Of a stretch of DNA of 27,465 nt, positions 9,586 to 17,772 are shown one piece after another. The stretch spans positions 1-27,465 of the forward strand of contig LRSR01000225.1 of assembly GCA_001579985.1 (NCBI GenBank), in the 5' to 3' direction. Under the pieces are notes generated by a model. It saw nothing but the letters and a program-made list of their open reading frames with translations, had not been told where the DNA came from and ran no database searches. Within the stretch, counting starts at the first letter, position 1. The number at the start of each line of letters is the position of its first letter. The DNA is from Hypsibius dujardini. Lineage: Eukaryota; Tardigrada; Eutardigrada; Parachela; Hypsibiidae. A program made the translations under genes and the position numbers.

Positions 9586-11429
9586 ACAGACAGACAGAGG
9601 GGTAGAACACTGATCTGATCTAAAATACAGACACAGGACAGACAATCCTACATACAATACCAGTGATTGGCGCAGAGGTAACAAAGTGGAATTATCAGGA
9701 TATTTTAGACAAAAGTTTGGTGAAATCGCAAAACGAAAGCGCAGCAGCAGTCTGACCTGTTCGTGCTGCGTTCGTACGGAGTCCTAGGTCGTTGGGAGAG
9801 GACCTCCAGCTGTACTTTCAACGACCGACCAACAGGCACCGGATGGTTCACCGTTCCGTTCCTGCCGTTCGTTTCCGGTTTCTTGCCCAGTCGCTCGCTG
9901 ATGTGCGTTTTCTCTTTCGGCTCCGCAATCAGGACAGTCCTGTGGAAAAAAGTCATACTCAATCACACTCGCTATTAAAGCAGAACTGAAATCATATTTT
10001 AATACGTAATTCTAATTAATTAGAATCATAATTTACTTTAAATTAAATTACTAGTACCGTTTCATCGTTCGCAGAGCAGCAGCCACGTCTTCCGCAGGAG
10101 CAGAACGGATTTTGACGACTGCGACCGCGTCGCCCTCAAACGCCAGACTCCTCGGATCGATTTCATCGCTTTTCGGTGTCTTATCGGTGACTTGAGCGAA
10201 CCGAAACAGTAACTGCTTAGCCTTCCGCGGCACGGTTCGGGCGACACGCCACGAACCCTTTGGCACCGGAAGAGGGAAGGAAGCCAGGTCGCAGACGTAG
10301 ATCTCCTCACCGGTGTCCGAGTCCAATTCCACTGGATATTGGCGGACCGTTTTGTGTCGATCGGTGGAGCGGCGGTGGCCGGACATGTCGTCGTCAGCCT
10401 CGGAATCCTGCGACTTCGCCACAGCGCGGAAGGGTTGCGAGGCGGCAAGCATGGCGAGGCCGGCGGTTGCGGCGTCCTTGAAAATGACGTTGCACGATGT
10501 GCCGCTAATCCAATCTGTCGCACATGAAGATGTAAATCAAATAAATAGTTAAACTGCCCAAAATATAAATAAAATAATCATATTAAATGTCCTGATCAAA
10601 TCAAGCAATAGATCAATCAACCGTTAACATTGATCAAATCAAGCAATACATCAGTCAACTGTTAACAATGATCAAATCAAGCAATAGATCAATCAACCGT
10701 TAACACCGATGCGTCAGCGAAAACCGCTCAACTGTTCAATCAACGAACGACAGTCCATACAAATATTCCACTCACCCGCTCGTAGCGGAGCATGCTCGTC
10801 AAACAATTCCGCAACGTCTTTCGCGGTCATCTGATCCGTTCCCCTGATGTGCAGCGTATTCAACTGATACTTCGACCGTTCTAGACCGCAAAAGCAACAC
10901 TGCTTCCAACAAGGGGGAAAAATGCACAGGAGACGTCAACTTACTCGCAGAAGATTCCAAGTCCATATTCAAACTGCAAGTAGCGCAACAATCTCAATGA
11001 AATAGCACCAAACAAACCGAAATCCAATGCCCACCTCCTGTACAAATCCGTCAAGCTCTCCAGAGGGCAGTTCGGCTGACGTTCGGCCTGCGTGCGGGGT
11101 GGAGAACTCTCGATCGCTTTTGGGAGCTCTTCAACAAACACGCCATCTTCCTCTACCGCCAACGGTAGGGGACCATCTTCCTCCATCGCCGGCGGTAGAG
11201 GAATCGTCGCGGCGAGCCGTTCCTTCTTTCGTGGGGATTTCCCTTTGGTGTGCTTCTTTCGATGGTGTGATCGTTCGGATTTGGAGCGGTGATGGTGCGA
11301 GGAGGCAGACGGCGGCGCGGTCCATGCGGGATGCTCCGGAACAAATTCAAATTCGTCCGCTTCGTCATCTTCCACGGAGAGTGTCATGAAGTCCTCCGTC
11401 GCGGAGTTGCCGTTGGATTGAGCCGCCAT
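8652..11429 (-). CDS. NCBP3: Nuclear cap-binding protein subunit 3
   Basis: Six exons on the minus strand: 11035-11429, 10945-10973, 10776-10880, 10058-10514, 9757-9939, 8652-8967. Phase is kept throughout, giving 494 residues. NCBP3 binds capped RNA with NCBP1 and helps mRNA export in the nucleus. The family core is clear: YQLNTLHIRGTDQMTAKDV then AELFDEHAP, and WISGTSCNVIFKD, match the NCBP3 RRM-like fold (human GVDEMSTQDVFSYF and WLDDTSCNVVW), followed by LLFRFAQVTDK. The C-terminal short motifs are kept too: ISERLGKKP and NVHSRLGRAGEPDLRNRLN, the known SRLG-type repeats. The N-terminus is acidic, then rich in His, Ser and Lys (SHHHRSKSERSHHRKKHTKG), as in a disordered nuclear protein. Exon 2 has only 29 nt; introns 1 and 2 are 61 and 64 bp. 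Intron 5 holds a CAGA array. Confidence 0.93.
9171..9600. repeat. CAGA/CAGG microsatellite in NCBP3 intron 5
   Basis: Dense CAGA/CAGG array at 9360-9600 with scattered decayed units back to about 9171. It makes up about half of the 789-bp intron 8968-9756. On the minus strand it gives long Cys/Leu/Ser-rich open frames, which I treat as artefacts. Confidence 0.9.
10593..10706. repeat. Three 38-bp tandem repeats in NCBP3 intron 3
   Basis: Three consecutive 38-bp units starting at 10593, 10631 and 10669, each beginning TGATCAAATCAAGCAATA and ending near GTTAACA. They differ by a few substitutions. They occupy much of intron 10515-10775 and contain the ATCA motif that is scattered through this window. 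Confidence 0.88.
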
Positions 11430-11470
11430 TATGGTAATCGGTGTGAATAATCTACGTTTTGTTGTGCAAT

Positions 11471-11870
11471 TAAAACATTTTATTCTCAGCGAGAACATTT
11501 TATTTTCAACGGGAAAACATCAGAAAGAACATTTTATTCCCAGCGAGAACATTTTCTTATTAACAAGAACATCTTATTATCAACAAGAACATTTTAATCT
11601 CAACATTTTACTCCTGCGAGAACATTTTATTCCCAGTGAGAACATTTTATTATTAGCGAGAACATTTTATTCCCAGTGAGAACATTTTATTATTAGCGAG
11701 AACATTTTATTCTCAGCACTTCATTCCTGCGAGAACATTTTAGTCCAGCGACAACAGCGGCGAGAATATGTTATTCTCAACGGTAAAACATCAGAGAGAA
11801 CATTCTATTCTCACTTCTCAGCGAGAATATTTTATTCCGTCGAGAACATCGTCGAGAGCATTTTAATCTC
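11471..11870. repeat. 20-bp minisatellite just upstream of NCBP3
   Basis: About 18 degenerate units of a roughly 20-bp sequence, GAGAACATTTTATTCYCAGC. Each unit can form a small hairpin (GAGAA and TTCTC), and on the NCBP3 strand each carries AATAAA or a near match. The array begins about 40 bp upstream of the NCBP3 start, so the NCBP3 transcription start must lie in it, or in the short gap, or an upstream non-coding exon lies beyond. Confidence 0.85.
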
Positions 11871-12155
11871 GTCAGCGACTATTCAGCATTGACCCGTTTT
11901 TAAGCTTCGTATCACCTCGTAACCTTCAGTCGATTGGTTGATTGATACGGTTTCGCCCAATGCGGAGCGGATGTCATTGCTGTGAATATTTGGGTGTTCC
12001 GGACTCAGGACTATGCCGCAAGTTGTGCTGTAAATTCGACCCTTCGTGAAGTTCGTTCAAAAAAACCCTTTCGATTCGGTCGGTTCGATCGGTGAGATGT
12101 TCCAGCCACAGGCGGATTAATGAATATCAAAGAAACATTCAATAACGCTGTACAA

Positions 12156-12445
12156 GTACTGTACTGCCGCGATTGTAACGGTCGGTTTAGCCCCGCCTCC
12201 GTCACACACGCCTGTGTGCTGAGTGGGCAGGCGCACACGACTGTGTGCTGAGTGAGCGCACACGCCTATGTGCTGGGTGAGCGCACACGCCTGTGTGCTG
12301 GGTGAGCGCACACGCCTATGTGCTGAGTGAGCGCACACGCCTATGTGCTGAGTGAGCGCACACGCCTATGTGCTGAGTGAGCGCACACACAGTTGTGCAC
12401 ACCCGGGGTAAAAAACCGACCGTTATAATCGCGGTAGTACAGTAC
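12156..12445. mobile_element. MITE, family 4, copy A, with internal 25-bp minisatellite
   Basis: Terminal inverted repeats of about 40 bp: left GTACTGTACTGCCGCGATTG then TAACGGTCGGTTTAGCCCCG; right is its complement, with TAAAAAACCGACCGTTATAA and GCGGTAGTACAGTAC. The interior is seven copies of a 25-bp unit (GCCTATGTGCTGAGTGAGCG then CACAC) at about 12208-12385. Ends starting CAGTACTG next to TA resemble Tc1/mariner-type MITEs; that assignment is inference. Its right end overlaps the left end of copy B. Confidence 0.78.
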
Positions 12446-12653
12446 TGTACTGCCACGATTTCAAGGGTGGATTTAGCCCCGCCCACCCCAGATAGACTGT
12501 ACGTGACGTCACGGATTCACTTCCGTTCATCAACGGCCGAGCTTCGGCCCGCCAAAAGCGCAGTGAAACCAGTGAACACAAGTTGGACCGGGAGGTCGGT
12601 AATTTACTTGTAGGGCAAAAAAATCCACCCTTAAAATCGCGGCAGTACTGTAC
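12438..12653. mobile_element. MITE, family 4, copy B, carrying CRE and ETS-like motifs
   Basis: Ends TACAGTACTGTACTGCCACG, then ATTTCAAGGGTGGATTTAGC on the left, and the complement of TACAGTACTGCCGCGATTTT, then AAGGGTGGAT, on the right. The ends are unequal further in: AGCCCCGCCC on the left against TAGGGCAAAAAA on the right, a signature shared with copies C and D. Its interior has a palindromic CRE, TGACGTCA, at 12504-12511, and CACTTCCG at 12518-12525. No coding capacity. Confidence 0.78.
12504..12525 (+). promoter_or_regulatory. CRE and ETS-like motifs inside MITE copy B
   Basis: A full palindromic cAMP-response element TGACGTCA (12504-12511) lies 6 bp from CACTTCCG (12518-12525), an ETS-family core. 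They sit about 1.08 kb upstream of the NCBP3 start. That the motifs are present is seen; any activity on NCBP3 is inference. Confidence 0.3.
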
Positions 12654-12705
12654 GAAAATGCTCAGAGTCTGAGACGCTAATTGAAAAAGTGAGCAAACAA
12701 GGACA

Positions 12706-13123
12706 TACCCGTATGCTCGCGATCTCAAGGGACACTTTTCTGCCCTACCCGTAAATTTTAACCAACCAGGGCCGTGCCTTTTCAGTGCCGTTCACCAAAT
12801 TAGCACTGTAAGGAGATATATACGGAAAAGCACAACTGTGCAATCAATCAATCGAGCACAACGAGTAAGCTGTTCGAAAGGAGCCAATCAGAGAAGAGTG
12901 ACAACTGTACAATCAATCAATCGAGCACAACGAGTAAGCTGTACGAAATGAGCCAATCAGAGAAGAGTGACATCTGCACAATCAATCAATCGAGCACAAT
13001 GAGTAAGCTGTACGAAATTAGCCAATCAGAGAAGAGTGAATCAGATTGAGCGTTCCATCGAGTGCAGGGCCATACCGAGGGAGGCGGGGCTTAGCTGTCC
13101 CTTCAGATCGCGAGCATACGGTA
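12706..13123. mobile_element. MITE, family 4, copy C (inverted), with three 69-bp repeats
   Basis: Left end TACCCGTATGCTCGCGATCT then CAAGGGACAC, and right end the complement of TACCGTATGCTCGCGATCTG then AAGGGACAGCTAAGCCCCGC. The unequal inner signature (TGCCCTACC on the left, GCGGGGCTTAG on the right) shows it lies in the opposite orientation to copies B and D. Inside are three tandem 69-bp units at about 12832-13038, each with a CCAAT box. Confidence 0.8.
12832..13038 (+). repeat. Three 69-bp tandem repeats with CCAAT boxes
   Basis: Each unit runs from CAACTGTRCAATCAATCAAT through CGAGCACAACGAGTAAGCTG to GCCAATCAGAGAAGAGTGA. The CCAAT pentamers are at 12884-12888, 12953-12957 and 13022-13026, spaced exactly 69 bp. 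AGCCAATCAG is a full match to the NF-Y consensus. The repeats lie inside MITE copy C, about 1.4-1.6 kb upstream of NCBP3. Confidence 0.85.
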
Positions 13124-13252
13124 CACAAAAACGAGATGAACTATAGAAATACAGGGAAGACTGAAGAAACCACGTTGATTTCCCACCACAAACTATCACT
13201 AAAAAAAGTCATATTAAATGCACTTTCCTAATACTGACTGCTCTAAAAAGGT

Positions 13253-13258
13253 TTTATT
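13253..13258 (-). terminator. Polyadenylation signal of the chromodomain gene
   Basis: AATAAA on the minus strand (TTTATT on plus), about 85 bp past the stop codon of the chromodomain gene. It is in the right place and orientation for its 3' end. Confidence 0.6.
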
Positions 13259-13342
13259 GTTTGAATAAAAATAACGAAATTTCTTGCTGATTCCGCCCCA
13301 TCGCTCATGAGAAAGACCGAACTGAGCGGTAGATCAGAAGGG

Positions 13343-16300
13343 TCATTTCCTCTTGGCTGACTGAATGTACTTGGCATAAGCGACGGCGCACTCATTCCCT
13401 TCGCTAGAATACACGATCGGCTTTTCCGTTGTTGGCTCGCTAGATTCGGAAGAGAAAAAGGAACAATCATGATACGCGGAAAAATATGCAGATTCCGTAT
13501 TGGGTAAACATAAAACTGCGCGAACTGACCCGTGGGTTAAATTGAAATCCACAATGGCGTCATGCGACATCTGCAGATTCGTCTCCGGTTCCCATGTACA
13601 CTCGTGTGGAGGATCTGAGTCACGATGAGGAAAATACAATCCAATCGAAGCTTGATTGATTGATTGATTCATCAGCCACGTTGCCGAAGTTTCAGTTTTT
13701 TATGCAAATCACTGTTAAACGTTTGATTCCAAATTTTTTGCTATCCTTCACTCCAAATTTGATTTGGAATCGATTGACATCAGCAGAACCTTTTTCGGAT
13801 GCAAGGGGGCGGAGCTATGGGCTAGTTTCAAACTAGGCTTCCAAGTGACATTACAGAAATGACCCATAACTCCGCCCCCTGGCATCCAAATAAGACTCTG
13901 CTGATGTCATTCGATTTTAAATTGAATTTGGAGTGGAAGGGTGTCAAAAACCTTGGAATCAAACGTTTTACAGTCGTTCGGATAAAAAAAACTGACACTT
14001 CGGAAACGTTGCTGATTAATCAATCAATCAAGCCCTGGGCCATAGCACAAAGTGATGCGGGGATTTCTTTCTTCCTTTTGAAACCGCGGATGTAATTTCC
14101 AGCCCAAGACCCAAGGAGCATTTACTTACAGCCAAGCCATTTCACAAAGTAAATGCGTATCCCGGCGGGGTCGCGGGACGAGCCGACGATCCGTTCCACC
14201 TCCCAGAAGGCGTTCTCGACGGTGTGGATGACAGGCCCTGGTCGTGCGGTCACTCGCAACTTGGGCTTGGCCACGAAGGGCAGCGAAGTGCGTTTGACCT
14301 TCCCGTTGCCCGTCTTTTCCATCCAATCGAGCGTGTCGATGTAGTGCGGAATTTGCTGTTGCACGCGTTCGTTGTCGGCGGAGAAGGGATAATCCTTGCA
14401 GAGAGCCTCCCTTGCCGCGATTTCATGCTCCACCGACCTGAACAAGAAGGAACTTTGACGGTGAATGCAGAATGAAATGCAGAATTTGATTTCAACGTAT
14501 CTTTCTGTACGAGGTAAAGGCTAGTAACCAGGCCGTTTTAGAATCGTAACTTAACCAGGCCGGCAGGCCAGCAGGTGGCGCATAAGTCGTTTTTAAGGAG
14601 ACGACGGCATATAAGGAACCGAAGTGGCGCCTCTATCGGACTGCTTGCACACTTCTCCATTGAGATTCTTCCCTTCCCTTTTTTTGGACCCAAATTCGAA
14701 CCGTGAGACTTAGGAACGAACTAAAATGGGTCAGAGAATGTTTTCAAGCCATCTACTATGGCATGGCAGCACTGCAGCGCCGGGAAATCAAGTTGAAAAA
14801 AACCCGGCCTGTTTAAGTTACGATTTCTAAAACGGCCTGGTTAACGGCATTTACCTCGTACCATTTTTCTTTGGCGGACGGTGGTCGTCCGTTCAGTTTC
14901 AGGTATCGTCCGTATTGGCCGCGTAATTCACAATTCACCTGGCAGACTCGCAGATATTCCGGCACGGATTTGGCGGAATGAAGCTTGCAGAGTAGAAAGA
15001 GCTTCCCCTGTGGCAAGAAAAAAAGGAACAAGACATAGTAGTGCCAACAATTATATATAATTTAAAATGGTAATATTAAGAAAAGGAATATACACAGATG
15101 GCAAAAAACCGAGTCAAGCCATTACACTAGTATCGTGGCTATTGTACACAGCTCTCGAGTTGAAGTGCTTAATTCGGTCAGCGCAAGGTTTTTGCCACGT
15201 GTATGTACACATCCCGATGCGAAAGGGACATTTCGTGACTAAGCTGGCTAGCGCAGTTTACCCCATAACTAAATCAACCCTAATCATTTATGCTTCGTTT
15301 GGAATAATCGTCAGTCAGACTTAGCTAAGGAAAAAAGCCAAGCTTAACTCTAGCTATCATAGTTTGACTTAAGTAAATGTAGACTCGTTAATTATCCTAA
15401 ACTAGCCCATTTATGACTGATATTTCTGCCTCATGCCTTATTTTAGCTTGTTAAGGATGAGCCTAGTCCGAATAGGCTTAAACTGAGTTACTAGTAACTT
15501 CTCTGTCGAAAGCTCAGCTTCGACTAAGGAACACTTAGAGAAACGCATGTGCACCAAGCCAAGCAAAAAGTACTTAAAAATTTTTCAACGGCTTGAAGAA
15601 CATTTCAAAATCTCCTAATACAACGCGGCCGTCTTTTTCCTTGGAATTTCTGTTTGCGCTTTCACCATTTCAACACTGACAACTTATAAAAGGTAAGAAT
15701 TGGTAACGTTTTATCCCGCGTTGATATCTTGCAGAGAGAAGGACATTACCATAATTTGAAATGGATTTGCAGTTCTAAACTTTTTCGCAGGATCCACATT
15801 GAAAGAACGCCGTCCACTCTTGCCGACCCGATGGGATAACATTGCGGTTTTATTTTTTTTTTCCAGTAAGCACTGTATTACGCTCATGATGGCTCCTTTC
15901 TTCCGTTTGGTAGTTTCCTATCTTGGAAGTGGCATTAAAAATTCTTTCTTTTCTCGAGTGCGAGTTTTTTGTTTAGTTTCCACTGCCTGATTTCACGCTA
16001 AAAAAACAGCTGAGCAGCATCACATAAACTGTGGCTGTGTTTAAGATACGCTAGTTTATGCATGACAAAGTAAAGGTAGTTTTGCCTAACTCAAACTCAT
16101 CATCAGTCCCAACCAAAGCAGTTTCGGGCGACGAAAATTCACCTTGAGACCAGCCGTAATTAGCCTAAACCACCTATCCAAATGCGGGAGTAGCCGTTGA
16201 TTGAAGCTATCTAAGTTTTGCTCAGCCAAATAAGGTAAACTAGGTAGCGCCGAGTATTCCTCTATGTGAATATAACATGAGCTGATCATCAGTGCTAAGG

Positions 16301-17772
16301 TTGTCAGAACTCTACTATGCTTCCCTAAATTGCTCAGTTTAGCTTAGCGCTGAGATACATCTTTCGCATCGGGCATGGCCAGATTAACGAGGGGCACAGT
16401 TCGAACCACTCTTTAGCTGGGCCCAGCAAAATTGACCGGCCCGAGTTTGAGCCAAACACCCGTCATGGTTTGCCATGTGTGTAATTTATAATTTCACTTA
16501 CTCCGTGCCATTTGTGATTGATGATTTCCTTGACGAGAGCACGATTTCGCCGTTGCTGAAGTTTACACATGCAGGTTTCAGGGCAAGTGTCGTGCGTCTG
16601 AACAGAAAACAACAGAATTTTCTTGATACTAAAACAAATTAAAATACAGCTACAGTCAACGACAAGATTGAATACACTGGAGGGTCCGGGGAATGGGCAA
16701 AAGGGACGGGGCAGGGGGTGAGTTTCAAACAATCGAACCATCAACCACCCCCTGCTCCGCCCCTTTTGCCCATACTCCGGACCCTCCAGTGTACTCAATC
16801 TGTCATTGATTGTACACATTTCAATGGCTATTATATAAATCCACCTTTTATATACAAAACTCCAAAATATTTCTTCCTAAACTCAATAATTTCGAGAAGT
16901 TTGACAGCAATTGCAATTTATTAAATTTTGAAACTATTACTTGTACAACAATGTAAGTAAATAAATTGTTTCACCCCAAAGCACTCAATCGAACGAAATC
17001 TAATAAAATCCATCAATCAATCAAATTAATGAACTTGTGAGTTTCTCTGACAGCGTTAGCAATTTGCTGCCACTAGAGTCTACTGCGGGAATCTGAAAAT
17101 TTAGCCTGAAAACTAGGAAGACGGGCACGTTTGAAAGAAATACAACCTGCAAAACAGAGGTATAAAATAATAATAGTCATAACCAAGGAATTATACCATC
17201 AATCAATCAATCGGCCTATTTACACCATCAATCAATCAATGCACCGAATTACAACATCAATCAATCAGTCAATCAATGTAGCGGGATGTCGCTGAATTCA
17301 AGTAGATTCCCATTTTCGGTGTGTCACAGTGTGCAGCTTCGAATATTCTACTGCGGACAAACCGGCTCACCTCGCGAAACAACAGATCCATCACAGCTTT
17401 CTGTCCGAACGACCCTTCCTTCGGCACAACCAGACTGCGGTTAAAAAAGGACGAAAAATCCTTCCGGATAATCACTCCACCGCATCGATATTTATCCTCA
17501 GGCGCCGGTTCCAACTTAATCACCGGCTCCGGCGCAACCGCTTTAGCAATTCCCACCGTTTCCTCCTTTTCTTCCACAACAATAGCATCGCTGGGCCGTT
17601 GAAAGCGACGCTTCGTAACCACCGCAATAGGAGCAACAGTTATGGACTGGTTGACTTTGCTTGATTGATTGATCACTTCCCCACAAAACACAATGTCATC
17701 ATCATCATCGTTACCATCCACGCGTTCGGTCAATGCATGTGCAGAGAAGCGTTTCAAATCCGAAGATGCCAT
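13343..17772 (-). CDS. Chromodomain protein of unfamiliar architecture
   Basis: Five exons on the minus strand: 17371-17772, 16502-16597, 14862-15007, 14130-14437, 13343-13614. All junction phases agree, giving 407 residues. A chromodomain spans about 290-344: AFWEVERIV, then IYFVKWLGY, then CTWEPETNLQ, with the methyl-lysine cage aromatics Trp293, Trp315 and Tyr318 in place. It therefore probably binds a methylated histone tail in the nucleus. Residues 1-134 are acidic and Ser/Val-rich (DDDDDIVFCGEVINQ). Residues 135-166 carry a Cys motif (DTCPETCMC), followed by KLFLLCKLHSAKSVPEYLRV. There is no SET, chromoshadow or helicase domain, so it is not a plain HP1, SUV39 or CHD protein; I cannot name an orthologue. 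An in-frame ATG at 18216 would add 148 residues. Introns are mostly MITEs. Confidence 0.72.
13650..14034. mobile_element. Long palindromic MITE, family 1, filling chromodomain intron 4
   Basis: A near-perfect inverted repeat of about 385 bp inside the 515-bp intron 13615-14129. Outer arms are GCTTGATTGATTGATTGATT and its complement; next CGTTGCCGAAGTTTCAGTTT, then AACGTTTGATTCCAA, TTTGATTTGGAATCGATTGA, and ATCAGCAGA, with innermost GGGGGCGGAGCTATGGG and its complement around 13842. A decayed relative lies at 4615-4866. It has no open frame; the transcript would fold into a very long hairpin. Confidence 0.85.
14507..14861. mobile_element. Inverted-repeat element forming the 5' end of chromodomain intron 3
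   Basis: Terminal inverted repeats: left GTACGAGGTAAAGGCTAGTA then ACCAGGCCGTTTTAGA and ATCGTAACTTAA; right, on minus, GTACGAGGTAAATGCCGTTA then ACCAGGCCGTTTTAGAAATC and GTAACTTAAACAGGCCGG. The first 12 bases match exactly at both ends. Read on the gene strand, the right tip is the intron's 5' splice site (AAAAATG|gtacga), chosen because only this donor fits the phase of the next exon. The other tip is 70 bp short of the acceptor at 14438. About 355 bp, no coding capacity. Confidence 0.75.
15091..15208. mobile_element. MITE, family 6 (GTGGCAAAAACCTTGCGC)
   Basis: Inverted ends ACACAGATGGCAAAAAACCG, then AGTCAAGCC, and the complement of ATACACGTGGCAAAAACCTT then GCGCTGACCGAATTAAGC. The same ends occur at 25248-25370. 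It lies in chromodomain intron 2 and abuts the larger element that starts near 15210. Confidence 0.72.
15210..16375. mobile_element. Inverted-repeat element of about 1.17 kb in chromodomain intron 2
   Basis: Left end CATCCCGATGCGAAAGGGAC then ATTTCGTGACTAAGCTGG; right end is the complement of CATGCCCGATGCGAAAGATG then TATCTCAGCGCTAAGCTAA. The interior has many CTTAGCT/AGCTAAG-like words in both directions and no long open frame, so it may be a non-autonomous element or a nest of decayed ones. It is flanked without a gap by a family 6 copy on the left and a family 5 copy on the right. Confidence 0.62.
16374..16483. mobile_element. MITE, family 5, single copy in chromodomain intron 2
   Basis: CATGGCCAGATTAACGAGGG at the left and CCCGAGTTTGAGCCAAACAC, then CCGTCATGGTTTGCCATGTG, at the right match the units at 8186-8450. 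Its right end lies about 18 bp from the splice donor of exon 2 at 16501, so intron 2 is almost wholly transposon-derived. Confidence 0.68.
16661..16804. mobile_element. Palindromic MITE, family 3 (AATGGGCAAAAGGGNCGGGGCAGGGG), copy 1
   Basis: Inverted arms of about 60 bp: GACAAGATTGAATACACTGG, AGGGTCCGGGGAATGGGCAA, AAGGGACGGGGCAGGGGGTG, with the complement following to 16804. The core matches the copy at 24349-24570. It sits in chromodomain intron 1 (16598-17370). No coding capacity. Confidence 0.82.
17180..17280. repeat. ATCA repeat cluster in chromodomain intron 1
   Basis: Three spaced blocks of CATCAATCAATCAATC separated by about 28-36 bp, next to the 3' side of exon 1. ATCA/TGAT runs of this kind recur in introns and spacers throughout the window (for example 19742-19830, 21940-22100). 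Confidence 0.8.

Noticed and set aside
14845-14861. The donor GAG|gtaaat for chromodomain exon 3
   Set aside because: It would put the next exon out of frame at its good acceptor; rescue needs a weak acceptor inside the exon (gtggag|CAT). The gtacga donor fits without that. It is not fully excluded.
17040-17152. A possible extra chromodomain exon after the acceptor ctgttttgcag at about 17152 (minus)
   Set aside because: The frame is open for about 120 nt but no donor closes it in phase, and the direct junction from exon 1 to exon 2 already fits.
17269-17370. Extension of chromodomain exon 1 to the stop near 17269 (ending SATSRYID)
   Set aside because: A donor at CGCGAG|gtgagc (17370) joins in phase to an exon with a clear acceptor, and the tail after it shows no protein character.
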